Part shown: positions 45,673-57,216 of the stretch, in pieces | Layout: each line of letters starts with the position of its first letter | Position numbering within the stretch: the stretch's first letter is position 1 | NCBI GenBank assembly: GCA_022376925.1 | Contig: JAIOJX010000032.1 | Coordinates: 203,542,939 to 203,606,938, forward strand | Direction: 5' to 3' | Length of the DNA stretch: 64,000 bases | Source: Tragulus kanchil | Lineage: Eukaryota > Chordata > Mammalia > Artiodactyla > Tragulidae | Translations under genes and position numbers: made by a program | Notes under the pieces: model-generated | The model's database searches: none | What the model was told of the DNA's origin: nothing | What the model saw: only the letters and a program-made list of their open reading frames with translations

Positions 45673-46010
45673 GGGGCTTCCCCTGGTGGTCCAGTGGGTA
45701 AGGACACCACCTTGCAGTGCAAGGGCCGCTGGTTTAATCCCTAGCCTGGGAAGATCCCACGTGCCATGGAGCGGCTGGACTGATGTGTCCAATCACCGAC
45801 CCGGAGCTCTGGAGCGCATGCGCCCAGAGCCGGCGCTCTGCAATGATAGACGCCACGGCGATTGGAGGCCCACAGGAGCCAAAGAACAAAGACGGATGAA
45901 AATAGAGAAATGAAGGACCAATAGAAGTGGCCTGCCCGCTCCCCTCCCTCCCCAACCCGACCCCTGCCCAGAATAAATAAATAAATAAGTCTTTAAAAAA
46001 AAAAAAAAAA
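45673..46010 (+). mobile_element. CHR SINE, long-tailed form, inside Tigger
   Basis: ggggcttcccctggtggtcc head, then the complete 3' extension (aatgaaggaccaatagaagt, then ctcccctccctccccaaccc) and (AATA)n plus a long A tail. Target-site duplication aagaatcataag on both sides. The clearest example of the long form in the window. Confidence 0.9.
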
Positions 46011-46024
46011 AAGAATCATAAGTA

Positions 46025-46126
46025 GTGCTCGCTTCAGCAGCACATATACTAAAACTGGAACGATACAGAGAAGATTAGCATGGCCCCTGCACAAGGATGA
46101 CATGCAAATTCGTGAAACGTTCCATT
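46025..46126 (+). pseudogene. RNU6: U6 snRNA retropseudogene
   Basis: 102 bp matching spliceosomal U6 from gtgctcgcttc to acgttccatt. Compared with the well-known mammalian U6 there are five substitutions (after cttc, in actaaaactgg, cctgcacaagg, gacatgcaaa, gtgaaacgtt); four are at former CpGs, as expected of methylated, unexpressed DNA. It ends in an A-rich tail (46127-46146), sits between copies of aagaatcataagta and follows a SINE poly(A), so it lacks the Pol III PSE/TATA promoter of true U6 genes. A processed copy moved by LINE machinery; not functional. Confidence 0.93.
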
Positions 46127-46160
46127 AAAAAAAAAAAGAAAAAAAAAAGAATCATAAGTA

Positions 46161-46341
46161 GGGCTTCCCTGGTAGCTCAGTGGTAAACAGTCTGCTTGCC
46201 AATGTAGGAGACATGGGTTCGATCCCTGATCCAGGACGATCCCACATGCTGTGGAGCAACTAAGCCCGTGAGCCACGACAACTCAGCCTGTGCTCCAGAT
46301 CTCGGGCCACAACTATTGAGTCCATGTGCTGCAACTACTGA
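46161..46341 (+). mobile_element. CHR SINE cut by D16 junction
   Basis: First half of the third inserted retroposon (gggcttccctggtagctcag). Stops at the D16 junction; complete copy at 47273-47617. Confidence 0.85.
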
Positions 46342-46528
46342 CACCCCCCATTTCACGGGTCTGGAGCGCCTGCTCTGGGCTGGACCTACTGGACCCCTCT
46401 GCCATCGGCCTCGGCAGGAGGCACGGCCGACACGGTTCTGCAGCATGGCCCCAGAAGGCGGAATCTGGGTCAGCTGATGGAGCTGCAAATTTCCTAAAGA
46501 TGAGCTGTTTAAAAAACATGAGAGAGGG

Positions 46529-46560
<32 letters not shown>

Positions 46561-46629
46561 TTACATGTATATCTCTGTGCATACACACACAGACACACAC
46601 AGACATACAGACACATAGACACACACACA

Positions 46630-46775
46630 CAGTCCTCTGTCCATACCCATGGGTTCTGCATCTGTGGATTCAACCAAGCACAGATTGAAAATATTTGAAA
46701 AAATAAATCTCATAAAGTAAAACTTCAACTTGCTGAATGCTGGCAACTCTTTACATAGCATTTACATCGTATTAA
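46630..46775 (+). mobile_element. Tigger-type DNA transposon, left part (copy c)
   Basis: Third appearance of this segment, from overlapping D15 and D16. This is the copy whose right side leads through the full insertion stack to the other half at 47619. Confidence 0.7.
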
Positions 46776-46784
46776 GAATCATAA

Positions 46785-47122
46785 GGGGCTTCCCCTGGTG
46801 GTCCAGTGGGTAAGGACACCACCTTGCAGTGCAAGGGCCGCTGGTTTAATCCCTAGCCTGGGAAGATCCCACGTGCCATGGAGCGGCTGGACTGATGTGT
46901 CCAATCACCGACCCGGAGCTCTGGAGCGCATGCGCCCAGAGCCGGCGCTCTGCAATGATAGACGCCACGGCGATTGGAGGCCCACAGGAGCCAAAGAACA
47001 AAGACGGATGAAAATAGAGAAATGAAGGACCAATAGAAGTGGCCTGCCCGCTCCCCTCCCTCCCCAACCCGACCCCTGCCCAGAATAAATAAATAAATAA
47101 GTCTTTAAAAAAAAAAAAAAAA
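46785..47122 (+). mobile_element. CHR SINE, long-tailed form (D16 second copy)
   Basis: Copy of 45673-46010 at +1112 bp. Confidence 0.9.
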
Positions 47123-47136
47123 AAGAATCATAAGTA

Positions 47137-47238
47137 GTGCTCGCTTCAGCAGCACATATACTAAAACTGGAACGATACAGAGAAGATTAGCATGGCCCCT
47201 GCACAAGGATGACATGCAAATTCGTGAAACGTTCCATT
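47137..47238 (+). pseudogene. RNU6: U6 snRNA retropseudogene (D16 second copy)
   Basis: Identical to 46025-46126, including all five substitutions and both flanking target-site copies. It arose by duplication D16, not by a second retroposition. Confidence 0.93.
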
Positions 47239-47272
47239 AAAAAAAAAAAGAAAAAAAAAAGAATCATAAGTA

Positions 47273-47617
47273 GGGCTTCCCTGGTAGCTCAGTGGTAAAC
47301 AGTCTGCTTGCCAATGTAGGAGACATGGGTTCGATCCCTGATCCAGGACGATCCCACATGCTGTGGAGCAACTAAGCCCGTGAGCCACGACAACTCAGCC
47401 TGTGCTCTAGAGTCTCGGAGCCACAACTATTGAGTCCATGTGCTGCAACTACTGAAGCCCGTGTGCCCTAGAGCCCGAGTTCCACTACAAGAGAAGTCAC
47501 CACAATAAGAAGCCTGTTCACCTCAACTAGAGAGTAGCCTCTACTCCCTGCAACTAGAGAAGAGCCTGTGGCAGCTGTGAAAACCCAGAATAGCCAAAAG
47601 TAAACAAACAAACCAAC
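47273..47617 (+). mobile_element. CHR SINE, full length, inside Tigger
   Basis: Third retroposon of the stack: gggcttccctggtagctcag head, long body, A-rich tail ending aaacaaacaaaccaac. Flanked by aagaatcataagta on the left and aagaatcctaagta (one mismatch) on the right. Confidence 0.88.
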
Positions 47618-47618
47618 A

Positions 47619-47776
47619 AGAATCCTAAGTAACGCAGAGATGAGTTAAAGCACAAAGGATTTGTGCAGGTGACAGGCAGATACCCCACCACAGGGTATAA
47701 GGGATTTGAGTACTGATGACTTTTGTACCCATGGGTGTCCTGGAACCAGTCCCCCTTGGATTCCGAGGGACAACCA
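47619..47776 (+). mobile_element. Tigger-type DNA transposon, right part
   Basis: Continues the element interrupted at 46775: gggatttgagtactgatgac, gtgtcctggaaccagtcccc and ttccgagggacaacca, the mirror of the left terminal sequence. Copy at 48711-48868 from D17. Confidence 0.72.
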
Positions 47777-48384
47777 CATATATGTCTGTAAGTGTATCTC
47801 TTGTGTAATAATATATAATATACCCATTGTTAGTAAAAGATACCCATGAACAGTTAATGAGTAATTACTTCTAGAGAGATGACTAGGATTGGTGGAAATG
47901 GTAGTTTCAGGCAAATTTAGCTTCATGTCTTGTTTGAAGTTTTATATCATTAAAGAGTCCTTGGTTCGCTTCTACAACTAAGAAAGACTTTATAATAAAC
48001 ATAAATGTTTCCACTGAATTCCCTAGCAATGGATGGGGTTTGGGCAGACCCCAGGCCAGCACTGGTAGAGGCACCGGAATCTGACAGGATGTGGACAGAA
48101 CCTTCTAGTTTCAAGATCTCTGCACTAAGTGATAATCCAGAGAGACACGGCAACGTTCCACCAGACGCTGTGCTTTTTACTATTTAAGGGACCCCTCATA
48201 GTCAGTCCCTTCCTGATCCTCAGGGATCCCTGCTTTTACGGCCCTCTCCTGGTTCCCTGCGTGACCCGCTCCAGCCACAGGAGAACTGGCACTTCAGCAA
48301 AACTAGAAACTGAAAAGGCCCAAAGTGAAAGTCTTCACAGGAGGAACCCATGCTAGAGCCACCCTGGTTTTCAGTCATAAAAAA
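47777..48384. other. Unannotated stretch
   Basis: About 600 bp (repeated at 48869-49473): AT-rich left part, then single-copy-type DNA. Short open frames only. Confidence 0.4.
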
Positions 48385-48709
48385 AGTGGTAAACACTGCT
48401 TGCCAATGTAGGAGACATGGGTTCGATCCCTGATCCAGGACGATCCCACATGCTGTGGAGCAACTAAGCCCGTGAGCCACGACAACTCAGCCTGTGCTCT
48501 AGAGTCTCGGAGCCACAACTATTGAGTCCATGTGCTGCAACTACTGAAGCCCGTGTGCCCTAGAGCCCGAGTTCCACTACAAGAGAAGTCACCACAATAA
48601 GAAGCCTGTTCACCTCAACTAGAGAGTAGCCTCTACTCCCTGCAACTAGAGAAGAGCCTGTGGCAGCTGTGAAAACCCAGAATAGCCAAAAGTAAACAAA
48701 CAAACCAAC
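48385..48709 (+). mobile_element. CHR SINE, 5'-cut (D17 second copy)
   Basis: Copy of 47291-47617. Its 5' end is lost at the D17 junction. Confidence 0.85.
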
Positions 48710-48710
48710 A

Positions 48711-48868
48711 AGAATCCTAAGTAACGCAGAGATGAGTTAAAGCACAAAGGATTTGTGCAGGTGACAGGCAGATACCCCACCACAGGGTATAAGGGATTTG
48801 AGTACTGATGACTTTTGTACCCATGGGTGTCCTGGAACCAGTCCCCCTTGGATTCCGAGGGACAACCA
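48711..48868 (+). mobile_element. Tigger-type transposon, right part (D17 second copy)
   Basis: Copy of 47619-47776. Confidence 0.72.
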
Positions 48869-49153
48869 CATATATGTCTGTAAGTGTATCTCTTGTGTAA
48901 TAATATATAATATACCCATTGTTAGTAAAAGATACCCATGAACAGTTAATGAGTAATTACTTCTAGAGAGATGACTAGGATTGGTGGAAATGGTAGTTTC
49001 AGGCAAATTTAGCTTCATGTCTTGTTTGAAGTTTTATATCATTAAAGAGTCCTTGGTTCGCTTCTACAACTAAGAAAGACTTTATAATAAACATAAATGT
49101 TTCCACTGAATTCCCTAGCAATGGATGGGGTTTGGGCAGACCCCAGGCCAGCA

Positions 49154-51295
49154 CTGGTAGAGGCACCGGAATCTGACAGGATGTGGACAGAACCTTCTAG
49201 TTTCAAGATCTCTGCACTAAGTGATAATCCAGAGAGACACGGCAACGTTCCACCAGACGCTGTGCTTTTTACTATTTAAGGGACCCCTCATAGTCAGTCC
49301 CTTCCTGATCCTCAGGGATCCCTGCTTTTACGGCCCTCTCCTGGTTCCCTGCGTGACCCGCTCCAGCCACAGGAGAACTGGCACTTCAGCAAAACTAGAA
49401 ACTGAAAAGGCCCAAAGTGAAAGTCTTCACAGGAGGAACCCATGCTAGAGCCACCCTGGTTTTCAGTCATAAAGAGAAAACTCAAGGGGAGCTTAACTAG
49501 TCAAGAAAAGCTGCAGGCCTGAAGGGAAGCTGGGCGCAGGCTTCAGGCAGGGTGGGGAGCTGAGCCTGTACTTTGCAGTCTTTGGCAGGCCTTCCAACAG
49601 GCCTCCCCACAGGCAACTGGGAAGCAAGACGGTGAATTTGGCCCTGGAAACACAGCTCCTGGGAACCTCGTGGCCTCAGGCCTCAGCTGTGCCCTCTCCA
49701 TGCACAAGCATGGGCAGCACGTCCATCTCAAGTCGCTGCGTGCGCCCCTTCTCAGCTCCCTGGGCAGCGGGTGCGTGCCTCTGCTCCGGGGGGGCCGCTT
49801 ATCAGGAAGACTGCTCCACTTTTCAGAGTGGGAAGGGAAATGACCAAATGCTACCACTCCACGTGGGGCTCACAGGAACAGCCTGCGATCACCAGCAGCT
49901 GGGAGGCACTTGACAGAATTGCAAGATTCCAATGATCTCATATTTAGCCAACTGGTTCTGTGACACTAGATGAGCCATCCAGGTCCATAAACTGCCATGA
50001 ATAGAACATCACTTTTACCAATCCAAATGGCAATGCATGAAAATGCCCCTCCCTCCGTCTTCAATGAAGAAACAGGTTAATCCATGCTTCCTATCTCTCC
50101 TCCAGCCTATGGAATTTATATGTACCACAGCTAAGGACTTCGATGTTTTCTAAAGAGTCACGTGATGGCTATTACATGAATGAACACTGCAAGTCTCCTG
50201 GTAGTTTCAGGCAAATTTAGAGCAGATCCCAAAAGGTCCACAGCGCCCCCTGGTAGAGGCACCGGAATCTGACAGGATGTGGACAGAACCTTCTAGTTTC
50301 AAGATCTCTGCACTAAGTGATAATCCAGAGAGACACGGCAACGTTCCACCAGACGCTGTGCTTTTTACTATTTAAGGGACCCCTCATAGTCAGTCCCTTC
50401 CTGATCCTCAGGGATCCCTGCTTTTACGGCCCTCTCCCGGTTCCCTGCGTGACCCGCTCCAGCCACAGGAGAACTGGCACTTCAGCAAAACTAGAAACTG
50501 AAAAGGCCCAAAGTGAAAGTCTTCACAGGAGGAACCCATGCTAGAGCCACCCTGGTTTTCAGTCATAAAGAGAAAACTCAAGGGGAGCTTAACTAGTCAA
50601 GAAAAGCTGCAGGCCTGAAGGGAAGCTGGGCGCAGGCTTCAGGCAGGGTGGGGAGCTGAGCCTGTACTTTGCAGTCTTTGGCAGGCCTTCCAACAGGCCT
50701 CCCCACAGGCAACTGGGAAGCAAGACGGTGAATTTGGCCCTGGAAACACAGCTCCTGGGAACCTCGTGGCCTCAGGCCTCAGCTGTGCCCTCTCCATGCA
50801 CAAGCATGGGCAGCACGTCCATCTCAAGTCGCTGCGTGCGCCCCTTCTCAGCTCCCTGGGCAGCGGGTGCGTGCCTCTGCTCCGGGGGGGCCGCTTATCA
50901 GGAAGACTGCTCCACTTTTCAGAGTGGGAAGGGAAATGACCAAATGCTACCACTCCACGTGGGGCTCACAGGAACAGCCTGCGATCACCAGCAGCTGGGA
51001 GGCACTTGACAGAATTGCAAGATTCCAATGATCTCATATTTAGCCAACTGGTTCTGTGACACTAGATGAGCCATCCAGGTCCATAAACTGCCATGAATAG
51101 AACATCACTTTTACCAATCCAAATGGCAATGCATGAAAATGCCCCTCCCTCCGTCTTCAATGAAGAAACAGGTTAATCCATGCTTCCTATCTCTCCTCCA
51201 GCCTATGGAATTTATATGTACCACAGCTAAGGACTTCGATGTTTTCTAAAGAGTCACGTGATGGCTATTACATGAATGAACACTGCAAGTCTCCT
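49154..51295. repeat. Tandem duplication D18 (period 1096 bp)
   Basis: Copy 1 is 49154-50199 and copy 2 50250-51295. The 50-bp join (50200-50249) contains ggtagtttcaggcaaattta, which belongs about 160 bp upstream of copy 1 (about 48992), so the start of copy 2 is a collapsed version of real sequence. Only about one substitution is seen in the rest (50437). Confidence 0.93.
49474..50199. other. GC-rich single-copy-type stretch
   Basis: About 725 bp (repeated at 50570-51295). No repeat recognised. Overlapping 90-104 codon open frames on both strands around 49543-49913 reflect high GC rather than proven coding; no domains or good splice pairs seen. Confidence 0.4.
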
Positions 51296-51359
51296 TTTAC
51301 AGGCTGGGGAAAATATCACACCTATTGTCTGTTCATGATTGCCTTTATTGAGATAGGAA

Positions 51360-51655
51360 ATTCTGGAGTACAATGCAGCCCTTAAAAATGAGGCAGTTCT
51401 ATTCTACTGAGATTCAGAAAGATCAAAAAGAAAGACTATTACATGATAAAAGAAAAATGCAGAATAGACATGCTATCATTTACTGGGGGCGGGGCTAAGG
51501 AACACCTTAACACATTTTGCGGGGGGAATATATAGAGTATCTCTGGGAAGAAACTCAATAAAGCCAGTGAACAGTGGCTGCCACAGGGAATGGAATCTGG
51601 GTGTTGGGGGGCACAAAACACAGACACTTCCAGTTTATATCCCAGCCTCTTTTTG
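51360..51655 (+). mobile_element. Old L1 3' region
   Basis: gagtacaatgcagcccttaa, gtgaacagtggctgccacag and gggaatggaatctgggtgtt fit the L1 3' region. Heavily decayed. Confidence 0.6.
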
Positions 51656-51845
51656 TTTGTTTGCTTTTACAGCTTTATTGAGGCATAACTGACCAAACTA
51701 TATGTATTTAAGGTGTACAGTGCGATGTTTTGATATAATCAATTAATACATCCACCAGCTCGCCCAGTTACCATTTGAGTGCATGTGTGGTGGGGAAATT
51801 TAAGATCTACTGTCTTAGCAAATTTCATGATTCCCGCCTCTTTTA
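51656..51845. mobile_element. Old L1 3' UTR fragment
   Basis: cagctttattgaggcataac, ttaaggtgtacagtgcgatg and gatctactgtcttagcaaat are typical of old L1 3' UTRs. Orientation not decided. Confidence 0.65.
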
Positions 51846-52004
51846 TCTTTCAAATTCTATACCGTGACTTTTAAATACAGGGAATCCAGAAAAATGGTGC
51901 AGATGAACCTATCTGCAGGGCAGGAGGAACAGAGACACCAAAGCAGAGAATGGACCTGTGGACAGAGGGGGAGACAGGGTGGGTGGGAAGAACAGCACCG
52001 GCAT

Positions 52005-52182
52005 ATACACACTACCACGTGCACACACACACACACACTACCATGTGCACATACATACATACATTACCATGCGTACACACATACATAACCATGTGTACAC
52101 ACAGACATAACCATGTGTACATAACCATGCGTACACACATACATAACCATGTGTACATACATACATACACTACTATGTGCAA
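52005..52182 (+). repeat. CA-rich minisatellite (acataaccatgtgtac-type units)
   Basis: Starts as plain (CA)n, then about 7-8 degenerate units containing accatgtgtac or accatgcgtac with (cata)n spacers. Open frames across it are low-complexity only. Confidence 0.88.
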
Positions 52183-52294
52183 GACAGCCAGCTGGCAGGT
52201 GGCCCTGCAGAGCCCAGGGAGCTTCGCTTCGCCTTGTGATGACCCAGAGGGGTGGGATGGGGGCTGTGGAAGGGAGGCCAAGGGGGAGGGGACA

Positions 52295-52400
52295 CGTGCT
52301 TATATATAGCTGATTCACTTTGTTGTATAGCAGAAACTAACACACCATTATAAAAAATTATACTCTAATAATAAAATATAAATAATAGAGTCCAAAAAAT
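52295..52400 (+). mobile_element. L1 3' terminus
   Basis: ctgattcactttgttgtata and gcagaaactaacacaccatt, then ctaataataaaatataaata: standard ruminant-type L1 3' end. Confidence 0.8.
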
Positions 52401-53467
52401 AAAATTTGTTTCAAATAAATAGAATCAAAAATTCACTCTGAGTTAGAATGTCTCAAAAGATAATGTGAAGTTATACAATGTCTAAAACGTAAGGGCTTGT
52501 ATTCTCTCTCCATCTACTCTTTCTCTCTCTCACAATCCTCTTTAGGAAAAGAGCCACGTTTCTCAACTTAGTTACACTCGAGTTTTAAGGTCAAATAGCC
52601 CTTACTCCATAAAAAGAATATCATCATTATGAAAAGGGGTTTTGTCAACCAAAGTTAGATCTAGGGGCACGTGTTGGCCAAGGTTCAGGGCTCTATCTGC
52701 GTGTCTGCAGAATAAACAGATGCTCACCATCACCTCTGTCCATGCAGGAAGACCTGCAGTGAGTACTTCATGGCTGTGCACAGTCTGGGGCTGAATAGGA
52801 AAGGACACACCTTCATCCTCGCTACCTACCAGCTACCAACACAGTACAAGTGTTTGAAGACAGGCAGATAAGGACAGAATGAGCTCAACCAATCATACAC
52901 TCTGCTGACTTCATGAGGACACATTTGTTCACTAGTTATTGCAGTGTACACAATCTTGGTATTATTTAGTCTTTAGGCCCTACTGAACATAAATGATTTA
53001 CAGCGATAAACAATGCAATTAAACTCTCAATTTTCTCAACCAACAAACGAAAATAATTCGTGTGAATTCTCTAAGTTCATTAAAGCAAAAACTTAATCTA
53101 GATCTTCCTTTACCATCTTTCCATCCAGGTTCTGAACGTAACCTGAGAGCAAGGCAAGAATTTTTTTTCTCAGGAGCCCACAGAGAACAAACAAATGTAA
53201 GGTGTATACACAAAAGATATGTTGTTGCTTGGCCCTGAAGCCACCTTTCTGGAATCTGTTGTGTCCCAGAAGCCACGTGGAAGAAAAGCACATATGCAGG
53301 CAGGAGCAGTAAAGACAAAGACGAGACAGAGGCTCAAGCAGGGGGCTCTCATGGGCATCTCCAAAAGCCGCAGAGACAGGGACACAGCGCCCGAGCCATG
53401 GGCACAGCTGTTAGAAGTGAATGAGCAATAAACTGTCTAAGACTTTCCCTTCTCAACCATCTCATGG
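52401..53467. other. Single-copy stretch
   Basis: About 1.07 kb with no recognised repeat. Minus-strand frames at 52602-52808 and 53019-53318 have no supporting splice pair or domain. Confidence 0.4.
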
Positions 53468-55473
53468 GCAATGGCCTCATCTGATTTCACCCAACACTGG
53501 ACACTTATCTCTGACACCTTGCTTAGAACTAAATAAATGTTCCCCATGGTGCCCAGGACCCTTGCCATGTCGTAACAATTCTGGATCTCTGTGGCTCAGA
53601 GCAGCACGTGGAAAAGAAATTCTTAACATTTCTAAACAGGACTGTACTCATTGACGAACACTCTGAAGGTCAAGGGCTTAAGGATACCTGGTTCCTTTTT
53701 ATTTACTAGAGCTCTTTAAGAAAAGTCCAAAAGTCACTCAATGATCAAATATGGACTGACCACTTGTGTGTGTCAAGTATTAAGTAATGCAAAGGCAGTT
53801 GTAGCTCTCAAACAGTTCAGAAAAACTGAAAAACAACGAAAAAGAGAAAGAGAAAAGCACCACGTGCAGTAAAACATTAGCAACAGGAAGGATGTTTTGT
53901 TGTACTTTCCCTGCAACTCTTCTAGAGGTCTGAAAACTTTCCAACTAAAAAGACTGGGAGTGGGGAAAAGGCAGGATTCCAGGTATTAAAAAATGGTATT
54001 TTAGGCAACCAGATAGTTGGAAAGCTCTCTACGGAGAATTTCTGTTAATGAGTGAAAATGAGAAAATTACCATCTGATTCACATTAATGAAAGCATGGCT
54101 CTAGGCAACAGACATCAGTGAAATCTTTGACTGGTAGGTAGGAGTCTGGTGGGGAATGTAACACGGAGGCCATACCCCTGCCTCCAAAGATCAACCACAG
54201 CCTCACTTAGAGTGGGACCCTGGACACCTGTGCTTATGGACGGGGGGCAGTGGGATGTACACAGCATGACCTCCAACGCACTTCTGCCAGAACGGTGAGT
54301 CTGCGTCTCCCCATCAGCTGACCCAGATCTCACTCCCAGCTTCACTGGGAACGTGGGGGCCAGAGGAGCAAGTCAGACACCACAAATGGGAATCAACAGG
54401 CTAAATTCAAAACGTGAGACACTCTGTAAAGACAAGTTTCTCTCTTTCTCCTCTTCTCTAGCAATGGCCTCATCTGATTTCACCCAACACTGGACACTTA
54501 TCTCTGACACCTTGCTTAGAACTAAATAAATGTTCCCCATGGTGCCCAGGACCCTTGCCATGTCGTAACAATTCTGGATCTCTGTGGCTCAGAGCAGCAC
54601 GTGGAAAAGAAATTCTTAACATTTCTAAACAGGACTGTACTCATTGACGAACACTCTGAAGGTCAAGGGCTTAAGGATACCTGGTTCCTTTTTATTTACT
54701 AGAGCTCTTTAAGAAAAGTCCAAAAGTCACTCAATGATCAAATATGGACTGACCACTTGTGTGTGTCAAGTATTAAGTAATGCAAAGGCAGTTGTAGCTC
54801 TCAAACAGTTCAGAAAAACTGAAAAACAACGAAAAAGAGAAAGAGAAAAGCACCACGTGCAGTAAAACATTAGCAACAGGAAGGATGTTTTGTTGTACTT
54901 TCCCTGCAACTCTTCTAGAGGTCTGAAAACTTTCCAACTAAAAAGACTGGGAGTGGGGAAAAGGCAGGATTCCAGGTATTAAAAAATGGTATTTTAGGCA
55001 ACCAGATAGTTGGAAAGCTCTCTACGGGAGAATTTCTGTTAATGAGTGAAAATGAGAAAATTACCATCTGATTCACATTAATGAAAGCATGGCTCTAGGC
55101 AACAGACATCAGTGAAATCTTTGACTGGTAGGTAGGAGTCTGGTGGGGAATGTAACACGGAGGCCATACCCCTGCCTCCAAAGATCAACCACAGCCTCAC
55201 TTAGAGTGGGACCCTGGACACCTGTGCTTATGGACGGGGGGCAGTGGGATGTACACAGCATGACCTCCAACGCACTTCTGCCAGAACGGTGAGTCTGCGT
55301 CTCCCCATCAGCTGACCCAGATCTCACTCCCAGCTTCACTGGGAACGTGGGGGCCAGAGGAGCAAGTCAGACACCACAAATGGGAATCAACAGGCTAAAT
55401 TCAAAACGTGAGACACTCTGTAAAGACAAGTTTCTCTCTCTTTCTCTCCCCTCTCTCTCTACATAGCAATGGC
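53468..55473. repeat. Tandem duplication D19 (period 994 bp)
   Basis: Copy 1 is 53468-54460 and copy 2 54461-55473. The shared word gcaatggc occurs at both ends of the unit, and the join falls on it. The end of copy 1 has a shortened pyrimidine run (tctctctttctcctcttctc). The shortest unit in the window. Confidence 0.93.
53850..53970 (+). mobile_element. Possible old L1-type 3' end
   Basis: gttgtactttccctgcaact and gtctgaaaactttccaacta resemble old L1 3' ends (copy at 54844-54964). Weak. Confidence 0.35.
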
Positions 55474-55884
55474 ATGGGAGAAAAAAGAGGTGGGTTTGGG
55501 GTTGGGGATGGCTGCAGAATGAGAGAGAGACTAAAGACATCTAATGACTACACACAGATGAGAGCCTTGATTTGCCCTTCTTGTTATATAATCATCTATA
55601 AAGACACATCTTTGGGACAATGAATGTGCTTGAATATACTCTGGTTATCAGATGACATGAAGGAATCATTACTAATTTTGATAGGCATGCTAATAGAATG
55701 ATGGTTAATAAACAAAAATAGTCCCAATCAGTTAACTAAAATGATCTTTCACAGGGAAGGAAGGAGGGAGGAGGGCAATGACATTTTAATCTGTTGTCAA
55801 ACTCCTCTCCTCATCCTTGGCCTCATAAAGGATGAAGCGGTTTTCACACGCACAGGTACACCTTCTTAAGATGAAATAACTATG

Positions 55885-56098
55885 AAACTGAAACTGTTAG
55901 TTGCTCAGTCGTGTCTGACTCTTTGCAGCCCTACGGACTGTAGCCTGCCAGGCTCCTCTGACCATGGAATTCTCCAGGCAAGCAGACTGCAGTGTGTTGC
56001 CATGCCCTTCTCCAGGGGATCTTCCCGACCCAGGGACTGAACCCAGGTCTCCTACACGGCAGACAGTTTCCGTACCAGCTAAGCTACCAGGGACGCAA
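55885..56098 (-). mobile_element. Bov-A2/Bov-tA SINE
   Basis: Reverse-oriented: agttgctcagtcgtgtctga, ctgtagcctgccaggctcct, ccaggggatcttcccgaccc. Confidence 0.9.
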
Positions 56099-57002
56099 TG
56101 CATGTTCCCATAGTTTTCAAGACTTGGGATACTTAAAAATAATAGCTGAATAGAAAACTAGTGTAGACAGATGAGAGTGCTTGTAGCTACTGGTGACAGC
56201 TGAGGGACCTTGGCAGCTCTAAGCCTGGCCCAAAGGTCCAAGGACAGAGCACCTACATCCTGGCACTCGTGCCCCTTCCAGGTAGAACACAGAACACCAG
56301 CGGGCTGGCTCCAGCTAACCCACCCTCTGTGACATCTTTCTAAGAAACTGACTTCTATGGGGATGGGCAGCCTAGAACAGAGCTGCTTTAAAGAGGACAA
56401 AACACGTGTCTGCAACTGTGCTCGCAGATCCAGGGGCCTGGCAGCTCTGAATGTCTGCCTTTCACTGGAAGTGGCGGGAGCAAGTCAGACACCACAAATG
56501 GGAATCAACAGGCTAAATTCAAAACGTGAGACACTCTGTAAAGACAAGTTTCTCTCTCTTTCTCTCCCCTCTCTCTCTACATAGCAATGGCATGGGAGAA
56601 AAAAGAGGTGGGTTTGGGGTTGGGGATGGCTGCAGAATGAGAGAGAGACTAAAGACATCTAATGACTACACACAGATGAGAGCCTTGATTTGCCCTTCTT
56701 GTTATATAATCATCTATAAAGACACATCTTTGGGACAATGAATGTGCTTGAATATACTCTGGTTATCAGATGACATGAAGGAATCATTACTAATTTTGAT
56801 AGGCATGCTAATAGAATGATGGTTAATAAACAAAAATAGTCCCAATCAGTTAACTAAAATGATCTTTCACAGGGAAGGAAGGAGGGAGGAGGGCAATGAC
56901 ATTTTAATCTGTTGTCAAACTCCTCTCCTCATCCTTGGCCTCATAAAGGATGAAGCGGTTTTCACACGCACAGGTACACCTTCTTAAGATGAAATAACTA
57001 TG

Positions 57003-57216
57003 AAACTGAAACTGTTAGTTGCTCAGTCGTGTCTGACTCTTTGCAGCCCTACGGACTGTAGCCTGCCAGGCTCCTCTGACCATGGAATTCTCCAGGCAAG
57101 CAGACTGCAGTGTGTTGCCATGCCCTTCTCCAGGGGATCTTCCCGACCCAGGGACTGAACCCAGGTCTCCTACACGGCAGACAGTTTCCGTACCAGCTAA
57201 GCTACCAGGGACGCAA
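57003..57216 (-). mobile_element. Bov-A2/Bov-tA SINE (D20 second copy)
   Basis: Copy of 55885-56098 at +1118 bp. Confidence 0.9.

Larger units (their letters stand above)
45223..47455. repeat. Tandem duplication D16 (period 1112-1126 bp)
   Basis: Copy 1 is 45223-46341 and copy 2 46349-47455. Copy 2 lacks 12 bp before the TG run (gagaggggtgtg against gagaggtgcgagggtggggggttgtg). Copy 1 is degraded at its end (ctccagatctcgggcc against ctctagagtctcggagcc). Overlaps D15 and D17. Confidence 0.92.
47291..49473. repeat. Tandem duplication D17 (period 1092 bp)
   Basis: Copy 1 is 47291-48384 and copy 2 48385-49473. Joined at an A-run (cataaa / aaaagtgg). Copy 2 begins inside the CHR SINE, missing its first 18 bp. 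Confidence 0.94.

Noticed and set aside
46025..46126. Functional U6 snRNA gene
   Set aside because: Five substitutions mainly at CpGs, poly(A) tail, target-site duplications and no upstream promoter show a retropseudogene.
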